Origin: Aspidiotus rigidus
Lineage: Eukaryota > Arthropoda > Insecta > Hemiptera > Diaspididae
Direction of reading: 5' to 3'
Assembly: GCA_035079385.1 (NCBI GenBank)
Contig: JAVHKY010000046.1
Coordinates: 1,488,001-1,552,000 of the forward strand
DNA: 64,000 nucleotides
Part shown: positions 33,346 to 46,139 of the stretch, in pieces
Numbering within the stretch: the first letter of the stretch is position 1
Layout of the letters: every line of letters starts with the position of its first letter
Notes under the pieces: model-generated
Database searches by the model: none
The model's input: the letters and a program-made list of their open reading frames with translations, nothing else
What the model was told of the DNA's origin: nothing
Made by a program: the position numbers and the translations under genes

Positions 33346-33854
33346 CTTGTTAATGTTCGTCACCATGAAGAAAAAATCTGCTTATTCGAAAGTAAATCAT
33401 ATTATTCGAGTGTCCCCGACTCATGTCCTGATTCACGCAAAAATTTGAACAACGTGAATTCCATTTTTAATTACTGTGACAACAATTTCTTATTAAATCC
33501 GATCCCGTTTTTTAAAATTAGAGTAATCTTTGTACTTCAATAAGATACTATTCTTGTATTTCGAAAAATATAATTTGCTTTGTCAATATAATTTGTATTT
33601 TTAGAAAGAGAAACATTCGAAAACTGAATTAGGTGGTTCAATTTCATTAACAGATGATGGTACAGCCCATTATCCACGGCTGAAAATGATCCGTTATCTC
33701 CAACTACTGAATGAGCTGCTTCTGTAAATAATTTATTCTTCAATTAATCAACATAGCTTACAATAATGAGGAGGAATTAATATTCCTATTGGATACGACT
33801 AGGGCAGTAAAATGATACTTCGAAATAAGAATACAAAATTTCAAGTTATAGTTC

Positions 33855-33864
33855 GTAGTAGTAA

Positions 33865-33904
<40 letters not shown>
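33855..33904. repeat. (tag)n microsatellite
   Basis: About 16 uninterrupted trinucleotide copies. The flanks are AT-rich and gene-free. Confidence 0.85.
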
Positions 33905-33905
<1 letters not shown>

Positions 33906-34474
33906 TACAGGAAAATTTGTCAACATCAATCTAAATTGGTGTCCGCAGTGAAGTTAGTCAATACTATAGCGTTGCATGTAATCATTTATGCTGGTCCAAA
34001 GTGACTTCATCAGGCGCAATGAATGCCTCATCGATTAATCAACACCCATCGTTCCTTAATTCTCATGGATATGTGGCGTTATTATTAAATTGTTGATCAA
34101 CAGGATTTTGTAAAATAGTAATTTATACCTTGTAAGGCACCTCTTATGATAGGTTACCTACCTACTCACTAATATTCAGAACTACAGGTATGCGCTCTCA
34201 GATGTACACAAGAAAAATGAAGAGGTTGCACGGCACACTATCTAACAAAAAATAACAAGCTTAACAAATACGAAAATACGTATTCCTTTCCTCATTTTCT
34301 CTCTAAAACACAACGTATCAAAAAATAAAGTTTTTCACAAACACGATTCTTTTCGGGATCTTCCTTATTCTTTGAAGAATTTTAAAATTAGTAGATAAAC
34401 AAATTCACGGGTCCGCTTGATCGCTTGAGGACTAATTAGAACAATTCAGAAGTTTTCGAAAAACGTTGAAAAAA

Positions 34475-34681
34475 CGAAAGAAAAAGAGTACGGTTTTACG
34501 TAGACACGCAGTAAAAATATATTATTGTGAGACTGCAGTTTCGCGGTGAATAGGTCGTCATCGCATCATCAGTTGAACAGTACTGAGAACAAAAGCGAAG
34601 ACCTATTCACCGCGAAACTGCAGTCTCACAATAATATATTTTTACTGCGTGTCTACGTAAAACCGTACTCTTTTTCTTTCG
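34475..34681. mobile_element. near-perfect fold-back element
   Basis: Arms of about 80 bp (34475-34556 and 34600-34681) are reverse complements with almost no mismatch, starting cgaaagaaaaagagtacgg. The loop is about 43 bp. The high arm identity suggests a young insertion. Confidence 0.75.
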
Positions 34682-35281
34682 TATAATGACGCGCAACGAC
34701 GGCCATACAACCGTTGATTTTATTAACGTTGAAAATACTGTCACTTAACAGGAAATAATATGGGGAACAAAATGAGTTTTTCGACTTGTTCACGTGAAAA
34801 TTATTATAAGATTTTTTTCTTTCACTCCTTTTCCTATAAATTGTTCTATACCACAATATGCACATTTGTTTTAGTCAATGGCGTCAATTTATGTCGCCAT
34901 CAAGCGGACGTGTCAAGTTTGTCCTCATCAAAATTTAAACCTCGGCAATATCAATCATGCTCTTTTCACAATGACAACTACTCAAATTGTTCGAAGTCGA
35001 GTGAAAATTCAAATTTTCCTCTTCCATCTACATTAGTCTTCAAATCATATCTCTTGTCGACGTCGGACGTGTCCAACATTCAGGTATGAGGATATATTCA
35101 GGAACAGCGAATATCGGACATACATACGTCGTTTTTGTTAAGACCGTAATTTTTGCATTTCTCGCTGTCGACTTCATCAAATTTATCATCTTCTTTTAGG
35201 GCAATGAGTATGAATTTAACGAAGAAAGAATTTTAGGAAGCCGATTTCACGATCGGTATGGAGCAACGAACCTCGCATCAG

Positions 35282-35309
35282 TCATTCACGCACTTCAAAT
35301 GATTTATTT
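35282..35309 (-). CDS. NUP214: NUP214 exon 20 (terminal)
   Basis: Acceptor after a pyrimidine-rich tract, gaccttag, at 35310. Encodes the last residues NKSFEVRE and TGA at 35284-35282. The phase fits exon 19 (GG|A). The 3' UTR lies below; no clear aataaa is seen within 150 bp. Confidence 0.75.
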
Positions 35310-38300
35310 CTAAGGTCTCAAATACACAGTAAGAAAAACAGAAAAAAGGTAACATCAACTGTAGGCTAAATTTTCCTGCAATAGTCGTATTTCATACTGA
35401 AACAATCAATTCAAACCGTGACATACCCGAAATTTGTAGGAGATCCAAATGTTGAGTGAGTATTATTATCATTATTATTATTACAGAAAGAAGCAGGTGA
35501 TCCAAAACCTGAAGGTTGTTGCTGTTGAGCTAAATTTCCAAACGACAACGTATTTTCATTTGCAAGACCTGTAAATTCAGTTGGTTGCTGACTGACCGCC
35601 ACAGTGCCAAACGTGCCTGGAAATGAGAATTTAACATATCAATATGATTGAATATTTTGTACGTCATACATAAGTATTTTAGTCGTCTAAAATAAGATTA
35701 GTGTTATGTAAACAAAACCGCATTTGAAGACAAATCCGCAAATAAGGGTTTACTAACTCTTCTTTACTGGTCAATGTCACTACATCTATTCAGTTTGGCA
35801 CACGAATTATAATACAGTATATCGTGTGAATGGTAACAAGGAATAAGTACAAGTCGAATCGACTTGGTCCACCAAGTTACGGCTAGACATACTGAACGAA
35901 AACTTCAAAATACTACACAAAGGGAGTGAACAGAGCGAAAGATATAAAACCGAAGAAAATTATAGGTAAGAGTCAACGGCCTATTAAAAAAAATACTGTA
36001 ACTCCATTTTTTTTTTTTTTTTTTTTTTTTTTTGAAAGAGATAATTTAAAGCTATATGGTGGTAGAGAAGATTTTTTGGAACAAAAAGTACTTTTTACCG
36101 CTCGCGGTCACGAATGATATTACGGCGGCTTCGTGACCGGTAGTCGATACATTGTTCTGAATTTTTACGCTACTATAATTGTAATTTACAGTGTTTTGAA
36201 ATTTTGACTTTTCTGAATTTTCTTTCATAAGTATCATCATCAACCACTAAAATAGAGACTTTTTTATAATTAAAATCGAGACTAATGTGTTCAGCATGTT
36301 TGACTTTTTCCAAGAGTCTCGCTCAACATGAAAATAACGGATTAACTTTAAGAACATCAGATTGTTCAAAACGTTACCGAAATACAATCAATTTTCTGAG
36401 CGGGAAGACCCACCCCCTTTTTTAAATAGAAAAGAAACTTGTTCTAGGTTTGATACTTATTGTCCACCTAGAATTTGTACATCTCCATTTAACATCTGTG
36501 GTGACCGTTAGTGACAGTGAATCTGTGGTGGTCGATGATAACGGAGTTTCTAACGGGGTCGAGACGTACGAATCGCGAGAGGATGAGCACGAAAGGAATT
36601 ATGAAACCAAAAAGGAGAAATTTTTAAGATGTACATGCAAGTGACGATGTTATACTCTTGAGTAATACAGATTATCTTGTTAGAAAACACTTCTTTATTT
36701 CGAAACGATTAATGCGGTTACGAATTATACACGGACGAGCAATGTTTTATTTCTAATACTTGAATTAGATTGGATTCACTCACTGACTTTATACAAGGTT
36801 ATCTCTTATATACTAAGATGTTTGGGAACAATTTGCTCTAGTGGGGGATGATAGCCGTGCAGAATTAAATTTTAGTCATATGAAGCAAATTAATCGGTGC
36901 AGCTAACGGTAATTATGTACAGTTTTCGCGATAGACTAAACATCCTGGAGGATGTGGAGTTTTCGAAAGGTACATCAGTTACATATTTCGGTGAACGATT
37001 TTATATACGCAATATCTTCTTAGACATAACATCCGCTAAATATCGTGGAATTTTACAGGTATGCGTGCTTGATTCATATAATGGTAAACAGTGTATATAC
37101 AAATTTTCGTATGCTGTATTCGTAGACTAAACATCCGGGAAAAATCGCGGTTTCGCGAAGTGAATTACCGTTAATCGATTCAACTTGCAGAGGCGAGTTA
37201 GCTATTCCAAATATGTGCAAATTTCCTTAATTTTGACCAACTTGTGGCGCTCGACGGAGTCGTGCGTCACAGTACTCAACAATGATTTTAGCTTCAAATT
37301 ATAAAGCAAACATTCGCATCCCTATTCAACAGCAATCTTCACACTTGGGGAAATTTTCTTTGTGCCTCTCGCCCAAACTTCTTCAAAAAATGACAAATTA
37401 AAAGGAAACTTTTTAGGCAATACAATCACTTTTCCTTCATTCCCTCTGGCTTCAAAAAGCTCATATCCGATTCAGTTCGCGTTCTCAACACAGAAAAATC
37501 GTCAAGACATCTACAGGGCAGTATTATTGGCTAATTACCATTATTGCTTACTAATGTAGAAGCACTAGTAGTCGCAGTGTAGCAGTTTGTTTGGATGTTC
37601 ACATAATTATCTAAATATCCAGGGAGGGTGGGTCACGTTTCAAACTAAATCTTGAGTTTCCTACTCAAAAACGTTTTCACCAATGCAATGGATGACACGG
37701 ATCATCTTTTTCAAACCATGGAAATTAAAGAAATTTCTCTTTCTCAAATTTCTCGATTCAACTAATACAAGAGAACTGATGACAGTATCTATTCCAGTGG
37801 GCTAAACTAAAATCCGAACTTTTCACCTGAATTTTAGGCTATGCGTCATCAATCTTTCACAGATTCTACTGCGTGCTCTCGATGAAGGAATATTACAGAT
37901 AGTAAATTGAAAGTCTTATAATTATGTCACTAGAATCGCACGCCACTTTGTACAAATTTGGTAACATAAAAATACTTCCAATTTAGTGATTATTTGCAAC
38001 GCGATTAACATTGATGTATAGATACAAATTTATAACCCCTCGGCTCGTGAATTGCAGAAACTTGAAAGCTTTGGTAACTGTTAATTTTGCCGCAATACGC
38101 CTGCCCTCCCTTTCCAACTTTGGAAATATTGTTAATAATTTTTGCATAAATATTCCTATTGAAATTTACATTATAAAACTCGCCCTTCTGCCTCTCCAAG
38201 AAAAAGTAAAATCTATCAAGCTTCTTATAAATGAAACCGATAAAGGAGAATCCTCAGTCGTCATCAATGAAAATTGAAGCCTTGACAAAGAAAGGAGTCT

Positions 38301-41300
38301 AAGTGCCATCCACAAAATCATTGCGTTAGATGGCACTTAGAGTCCTTTCTTTGTCAAGGATTCAATTATCATGTTCGACAACCATATTTTTTTTGAATGC
38401 AAAAATTGTATAAGCAACTAATAAAGTAGATTTGTACAATTGAAAAACCCTTTTTCAATATTAGTGCTCTACTTACACCTCACTCACTCATTATGAGTTC
38501 CGATAAAAAATTAGAAACCATCAGACGAATTTCATACTCACAAATTTTGACTCTTAACCTTTCCACACCTGTCACAGCTACCAGTCTCCTTTCTGTTGAA
38601 AATTTCGCAATATTCCCTCACTTTGCACAATTTATTTCTCACCTCCCTCCAGCATTAACCATTTAAACTATACACAATAATTGTATACTCTCTTTTTTTT
38701 AATACGATGTAAGACGAGGCAGGGCCTAGTAGCCACCCTCTACTCCAACCTCTTTTTTTCCCCCTTTCCTTTCCTTTTTTTTTTCTCTCTCCCCCCATTC
38801 ATTCTTACAAAATTTTTCTTTCAAGTTTTGCTATTATTACTATTTAAAAAAAAAATTCCTGTTTTTTTTTTTTTTTTTTTTCTTATTACTAGTATTATTA
38901 TTTTTTATGATTTTTTATCTTATTTCAGTTGTTACTGTTATATTTTGTACTTACATTCTGTTCTTATATTTTGTCATAATTATTATTTTCTGGTTGGAAT
39001 GAATAAAAAAAAAGAAAAAAAGTTGAACCTACTGAGTTTCCCATGATAAGACTACACTTTATGATGACATTATCGGAACTCATAATGAGTGAGTGAGGTG
39101 TAAGTAGAGCACTAGTATTGAAGAGTTGCGACACAACTGATGATGGGATAACACCCGAAAGTACTCTTGAATAAGCAACTAATAAAGTAGATTTGTACAA
39201 TTGAAAAACCCTTTTTCAATTTATGATGACAGTTTTTAAAATTACTATGGATAAGTATGAAAACGCATTTGGGATCCAAAATAATGTTAACAAACATCAA
39301 AGAAGACCGAGTCGCCATTCCCCTCAGTATTTAAGACTTATTTTTTTCTTCTTCTTTTTCCTCGACTGTAGGATAACGGAAATATTTATTTATTTTTTTT
39401 AAATAACCAAAACCAAAAAGATCTGAAGCATATTTCCGAAATAAGAAATTGAAAATTAACCTTCTTTCAAGCTTCATAAGGTTATTGAGTCGTATTTTTT
39501 TGGAATCAGCGTTAAATATCACTTTCAAATCAAGTAAAATATGGAAGTTTAAACATAGGTCATTTTTCGGCACTTTCTGGTCCATGACTCGGCTCAGAAA
39601 AGTTGTAGAACGTTGGATAGGGGTACAAATTAAAGAAGATTTGAAACCTACTTCTAACGTTTCGAGTTTTTGCGCTAAAACAAATTTAATGGAAAATCTC
39701 ACTCAATTGGTAATATAATTTTGCCTCATCCGGTATACTACTTCAGTAGTCAGCTTTAAACTGGGACCAAGTACAGATTGAATTTGAACCGCGGATTAAA
39801 AGTCCAAGATGTCACATTCGCTGATCGATTTTTGAAACATTTTTTTCTCCACTTTTTGATCCGCAACGAATTACAATTAGTTGTCATATCATAACCACAG
39901 TCATCACAAATTCTTCAAGTCTCCTATTCAGATGACAAACTTGGACGACTGGAAAAGAAGCTATTTTGGATTCATCCCTTAATATCGCTGTGTTTTGAAT
40001 TTTTACCTTGGCACTTAGTCCAGTTGTTCTCCTATTACTTTAAAAGCATGATAAATTGTTGAAAAAGGGTTTTTTAATTGTACAAATCTACTTTATTAGT
40101 TGCTTATACAAGAGTACTTTCGGGTGTTATCCCATCATCAGTTGTGTCGCAACTCAGTCATACATGTAGAAAATCGCACAAAGAGAAGAAAACTCTGGGA
40201 ACAAATGGAGATTGCAAAAGCCAAGAGGAAGAAAGCCTGCCTCTTGAAAAATGTAATCATATTTGACAGCGAAAAATTATTCAGCCTGGCGATTGGACAA
40301 GAGAAGAAGAACGGAACCAACCAATGAGACGGCAGGAATCCAGGTAGCCAATGGAAACGCAGCATTTAGAACAATAGATTGAACCAATCACAAAGCAGTA
40401 TGTTTTAGCCAATCAGAACACAATGTCATATTATTGTAAGAATAAGTTTCTAAGAAGTGAACCAATCACAACACAGCATTGTTATAGCCAATAAGATCAC
40501 AGTATTATACTATAAAAACTCATGGTTAAGGCCTTGTTCTCCAGTTGCGAGAGTTGCGACACAACTGATGATGGGATAACACTCGAAAGTACTCTTGTAT
40601 AAGCAACTAATAAAGTAGATTTGTACAATTGAAAAACCCTTTTTCAATATTAGTACTCTACTTACACCTCACTCACTCATTATGTGTTCCGATAATGATA
40701 AACTGTCTTCAGTCATGAGGGTAGGGAAGTTTGAAGATGAGTTATGAATGATGAACTGATGATATGTGCTCAGTTGTATCCATAGGGCTCTAATGTTAAT
40801 ACAAGCACAAAAACAAAAATCTGAAAATTACTCGGGGATGAGGCGGAAATTTATTCTCTTTTATCCCACCTAATTTGTGTTTTTCAATGGAATTATGTAG
40901 GATGACAAGAGAACAGATTCTGCATCATTTCCAAGTTATTTCGGATTAGTATTCCTTTCAAACGAATGGAACAAATAACAGCCTCACTTTCAAACTTTAC
41001 CCCACCTTTGAATAGACTATTGATAAAGTTTTTCTACAAATATGGAATTAACTCGTCACTCTTGCAGAAAAAACTGAAAATATCATACTGTAGAAGAAAA
41101 TTAGAAATCAATTCCATTACAAAACCTTATATTATTTGCAAAGAAGACCAACATTTTGCTGTGATCAGCAGGGTCTCAAATACTGCTGTATCATCCTTCT
41201 AATTGAAAACTTGCATCTCTTGCATCTTCTAAAATTGCAATTATGTATGTAACATGAAAATACGCGATACGGTATTATAATTGCCTAGCAGCTTAATAAA

Positions 41301-42766
41301 GGCGTAATATATCTGCGGCGTTCTTCATAAAAAAAAAAGAAAAAAAAAAAAGTAGCGTCTCATTGTTTTTTTTTTTATTTTTTTATTTTAAGTCAGAAAT
41401 TGAAACCCAAGAAAATTTTTTGAACCTCCCTTTAATATACATTCCGAGTCAACTTTCACCAGTCTAAGTACAACAGTTTACCTGGCTATTCTCCATGTCT
41501 ACGCTTTTTTCCAAAGGAAATGAAATTTTGATAAAGAGGAATCAATCGTAAGACGTACATATTGTCTTTGTGCCCAGGGAACAGATAACAATGACACTCC
41601 GCAATTTATTTACGAACTGACCTAACTATGTCACGCCAAAGGCATGAAATCAGTACAAGAGCTGCTGATTTCACATACATAGCGATATTTTTTTTACCGA
41701 GTGCGTGAAGAATTTAAATCAGCAGCAGTATGAACCAACCAGAGAGAAAAAATTACCCATATTTGCAGGTGTTTGTCCAAAAACTTTGGACGGACTTATG
41801 CCGAAAGCTGGAGAACCACCAAAAGTAGGAGCGCTACCAAATGCGGAAAATCCGGAGCTGGGTTTATTGAAGATACCTGTAAAAGTAAACTCTATCACAT
41901 CAACATTTAGGACTTGTTATCTATTTTATTTTTTACAATGATCTAAATTACTTGAAAATGTTGGCGGAGAACCAAAGCCACAAGTGCCAGTTGGTTGTTG
42001 TTGTCGCAGATTACCAGAAAATGGAGAAGGCGAACTGAAACCACTGCCTGTATTCACAAACGAATCAGTCCATAATTTCTACAACTAAAACTATTTGAAA
42101 AAGAAGAATGACAAGACAGGACATGCATGGTCATTTATTCAATAAATAGAACAACAGAGTCATAGAAATTAGTAGTTGAATGATAGACCTACAATGAAGG
42201 CTAGAAGGTAAATCATATTTAAAATTTTGGATTATTACGCAGCAAGATGAAAACTAGTAATCACGGTATATTATAGAGGTATTGACACTACGCAAAAATT
42301 GTGTCTCACAAAATCTGGCAGTGAACAAGGAATTCCGCTAGGTTTGCAACGATCTTGGTCTCCAGTTAGCGCATCCTTCCTCACCCCGCTAGTAGCACGG
42401 CTTTACCGTAGGTACCACAGTATTGCTGAATTTTTAAAAGATTATAGAACATCGAGAAATGTACCTAGAAAAATGAATATTTTTGAATATTATAGAGTTT
42501 AATAAAATTTAATTTTTCGGCCAAGTCCGAGCTCTCTACGTTAATTCCTGATTTTTTTACAATTTTTTGAAAAGCAGTGAGTTGCCATAAGACTCTGTAT
42601 ACTATCGAAACCAGACTGACAACACGCTCTACAAATACGTTGCGGAACAACCAGAGAACGACGGACAGTTGTTTTTATGGTGAAGATATGCGAGTGTCAA
42701 TACCTCTATAATGTACCCTGCTAGTAATAAAAGTTGAATACTTTTTTCTTCTCTCTCTCTCTCTCT

Positions 42767-42801
<35 letters not shown>

Positions 42802-45800
42802 GCATAGCCAAATAAATGAAAATTATGTTCCATGTCTTTTATATTTTATCAGTCATCTTGAAATATTTCATTCTAGGCTTCTACTAGGTCAAGTGTTCGT
42901 GAGATATTATTCGTTTACCCCTTTACCTATCTTGGCGTCGTATAAGTCTTGTATGAGAAATATTTTGAGGTAATTGTGGGTGTTCTATATTTTGAGGTAT
43001 CAACTTTCGTGGGGCGAACGAGCGATCTCGCTGTTGTATTGGAATGGTATGAGACAATTCAAGTCTAGGGGACTTGGAAAAATTTCGACTATCGAGTCAT
43101 ATATGATAGGAAAAGGGACTTAGAAAATTTTCTAATTATTAATTATATTAATTATTTAATTATTAATTAATTAATATAATTATTTATTATCATTACGCGG
43201 GGTGTACTCGCGAGTTTCAAAATCGGGGTCCGGCGAGAGAAAAGATATGGAACATGTCAAAAAAAAAAAAAAAAAAAAAAACAGGCGGAAAATAAGCGAT
43301 TAACTAGTGCAATTGAACGAGTTAATGGCTTATTTTTCAACTCTGTTACGTATACTGTTTTAATGAAAAGTGTTCAAAAAACGGCCCTCCAGCAGCATTT
43401 TCTTGCTTCTTCGTTCGTTCGTTTCATTCACTACCGACCTCAGTTACCAATGATGAGGAATTCGCATTATATTCATAGTCAAATAACATCGTTTTCACTA
43501 AGAGTCTACAGTGGTCGAGTGGTTAGAGCGACGCGACGGCTTCGGAAGCAAATGACGTGAATGCGATTCCCAACTGCAATTATCCCGAGCGACGAAAAGA
43601 GGACTTGGAGAACCTCGCAAGACAAAGAAGCGCAGCAACTGGAGGGGAGAGTGATGGCGGGCTAGGAAGAAGAAGGGAGAACATAACGATAGTACATTTT
43701 TGTTTTCCGCGGTCTCTTTCCGCATCAATTAGCAGGTGCGGAAAGTAAAAAATGGAAAGCAAAAACGATCAGCGCAACACTGTACAGAAATCGAGCATTT
43801 TCCAAGCAAAAAACTGGGGCGGAAAGGGCCATTTTCCGGATGCTTTTCATTAAAAAAAATTTACAATGACATCGACTAGAGAAAAACCGATAACACGCAT
43901 AAGATTGTATGCTATGTAACCTTTGACTATATACCTCTTATGGACTGAGCTTCGTCCCTATACTGCAATGTTAAACGAGCGTGGAAACATGTATAGCGTG
44001 CGGAAGGCAGCGCGGGTGAGTGCGCGGAAAAATAACAGCTCCCTCTGCAATCAACCGCTTCGCCTATTCCGAGTCCTCCGCGTCTTATTTTCTTATCATA
44101 TCTTTCCACGGGTAAACGTCGTCTTAGCTTAGTCCATAAGAGGTATACGTGTAAAGACAAATTTTTTCACAAAAAAAAATTAAGGCTCTATGTGGTGTCT
44201 GAAGCGAGATACAAGAGGTTCAGGTTACTGATGGCGTCGTATTTTATACTAGGCTTACAGTAGGTCCAGGCTTCCTTGAATTTTCAATACCAAAACCAAT
44301 TTGGCTCATAGAGTAGAACAGGGTCCGTGCATTCCTTGGTTAACTTTGTTAAGGAAGCGTCCTTTTTTTCAAGTTTTTTGCCAGACAGGGCAAGGCAAAT
44401 TTTTCAAAAAAAAAAAAAACATAGAACAGGTTCTCTGTTAATATCCTGCATGGGACGGAGGTGGGGAGGAGTGGTCCAGCTTGGAAATTTAATTAGGGGT
44501 AGGGCTCAGCTAAGACATGGAACATGTCAACTAGCGAGAGATTCTGCTGATATACAAAGAGTATACTGCAAGCTAGTATAAAAAAGTAACCGCAGTATAA
44601 AAGAGGCGTAAACTTCGTATAAACCTAGTGTAAATGGGATGCTGCATAGAACAGGGGATGGCCTAGGTCTAGTATACTAGTAGTTTACTACATAGGATGA
44701 AGAGAGGTCTAGGCCTCGTACACAGGAGGCCTAGACCAAGAATGAGCCTAGTATAAAGTTAATGTACAAGTAGAAGAAAATATGGGCCAAATCGCCCCAC
44801 GTATATCCTCACCATCTCTCGCCCCTCTACTCATAATTCATTCTTGGTCAGCTCCAATTCCCAAGGATCATTCTATGTTATTTCCAGCTGCTCTTCTCTT
44901 CATCCAATCATAATTTGTATTCACGCTCTCATCGCAATCTTTGAGAGGATAACCAGAAAATGTTATCTTTAAGAGAATTAAAAACGCACACTTATGGATG
45001 AAAATCAAAAGAGATATGCAATAGCAACCGCCCCCCCCCCCCCCATTCTGCAAGCATTGGAACAAGAACGAAGTGTCATTATACGCCCCACTTTAAACCG
45101 GAGTATTTCAAAAGAATTTGATGTTGAAATTAAAGTGTTATTGAAAACTAAGTTCTGTACCTCGCGTAGTCTCATGTTGTTGCCACAGAGCCGAATCAGT
45201 CACCCTAGACTCACACACACATACACTTCTCATCCCTCATCTTATGCTTCTCTCATGCTCTCATTCCCTCTCCCATATCTGAATTCAATAAAAACACCAA
45301 GCTTATAACTCCCTAATGACAGGCTCTTATTAGCTCATTAATTGAAAAAAAATTAAAAGAAAAGAAATAAAATGAAACATGAAAGATTATACGCAACGGA
45401 TTGCTCACCAATACTATAGCATATCCTTAAATAACACTCATTCATGAAAAACTCAACACAAACGAGCAAATCTTTCACACATATAAAACCATTTCATTAC
45501 TCAAAAAATGACAAGATTATAAGCAAAGGATTGATGCACTAATACTATGCTTACACAACATGCATTCATGAAAAACTCAACACGAACAAACATATCCTTA
45601 AAATTCATTCATAAAGAGCGTATCCTTACGTGTGTGAACAGGTAACCCAAAAAATGAATAAAACTACTATGCTACAACTACACTGACAATCTACGTAATC
45701 AAAGGTTACCCTTCGCTTTTGATGACGAAAGCGACTACCTGAAGTTTAGTACTACAAAATATTAGTAGCTCGAATATTTGCAAATTTCCTCAAATTAGTT

Positions 45801-46097
45801 CACGCTTCAATTTGAGATTTCTCACGAACCAGACATCGTATCAACACCCCAAGTTCACAATTACATTTTTAGACATGTAAATTACAATATATCAACATTT
45901 GAAAAAAATTGAACAAACCATATCAGAGTTATAGGAGCAGGTAATTTTTCTAAAAATATGGGTATAACTGGAGAATTACTGATCCGAGTGTCAAAAAAAA
46001 TGCAGGTGCACAACTTCAGATATAACACTACAACTTGACTAAGTTTCAAGAAAATCCATCCAGTAGTCTCGGAGGAGAAGTCCGATCAAATTTTGAT

Positions 46098-46139
<42 letters not shown>

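Larger units (their letters stand above)
35617..41756 (-). other. NUP214 intron 18, 6.1 kb
   Basis: Holds poly-T (36009-36033), a weak inverted pair ctaacggtaatt and aattaccgttaa (36902, 37162), a hairpin (38272-38367), T-rich tracts (38690-38900) and the repeat cluster 38406-40695. No convincing extra FG exon was found. Confidence 0.6.

Noticed and set aside
38681..39046. 121-codon Phe/Leu-rich ORF as a membrane protein
   Set aside because: It is translated poly-T and T-rich low-complexity DNA inside an intron, in antisense orientation.
43501..43580. Functional tRNA gene
   Set aside because: A-box-like and B-box-like text is present, but the acceptor and T arms do not pair into a cloverleaf. 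Kept only as a possible SINE head.
46100..46135. Regulatory role for the (at)n tract
   Set aside because: A plain dinucleotide microsatellite in an intron. No further signal.
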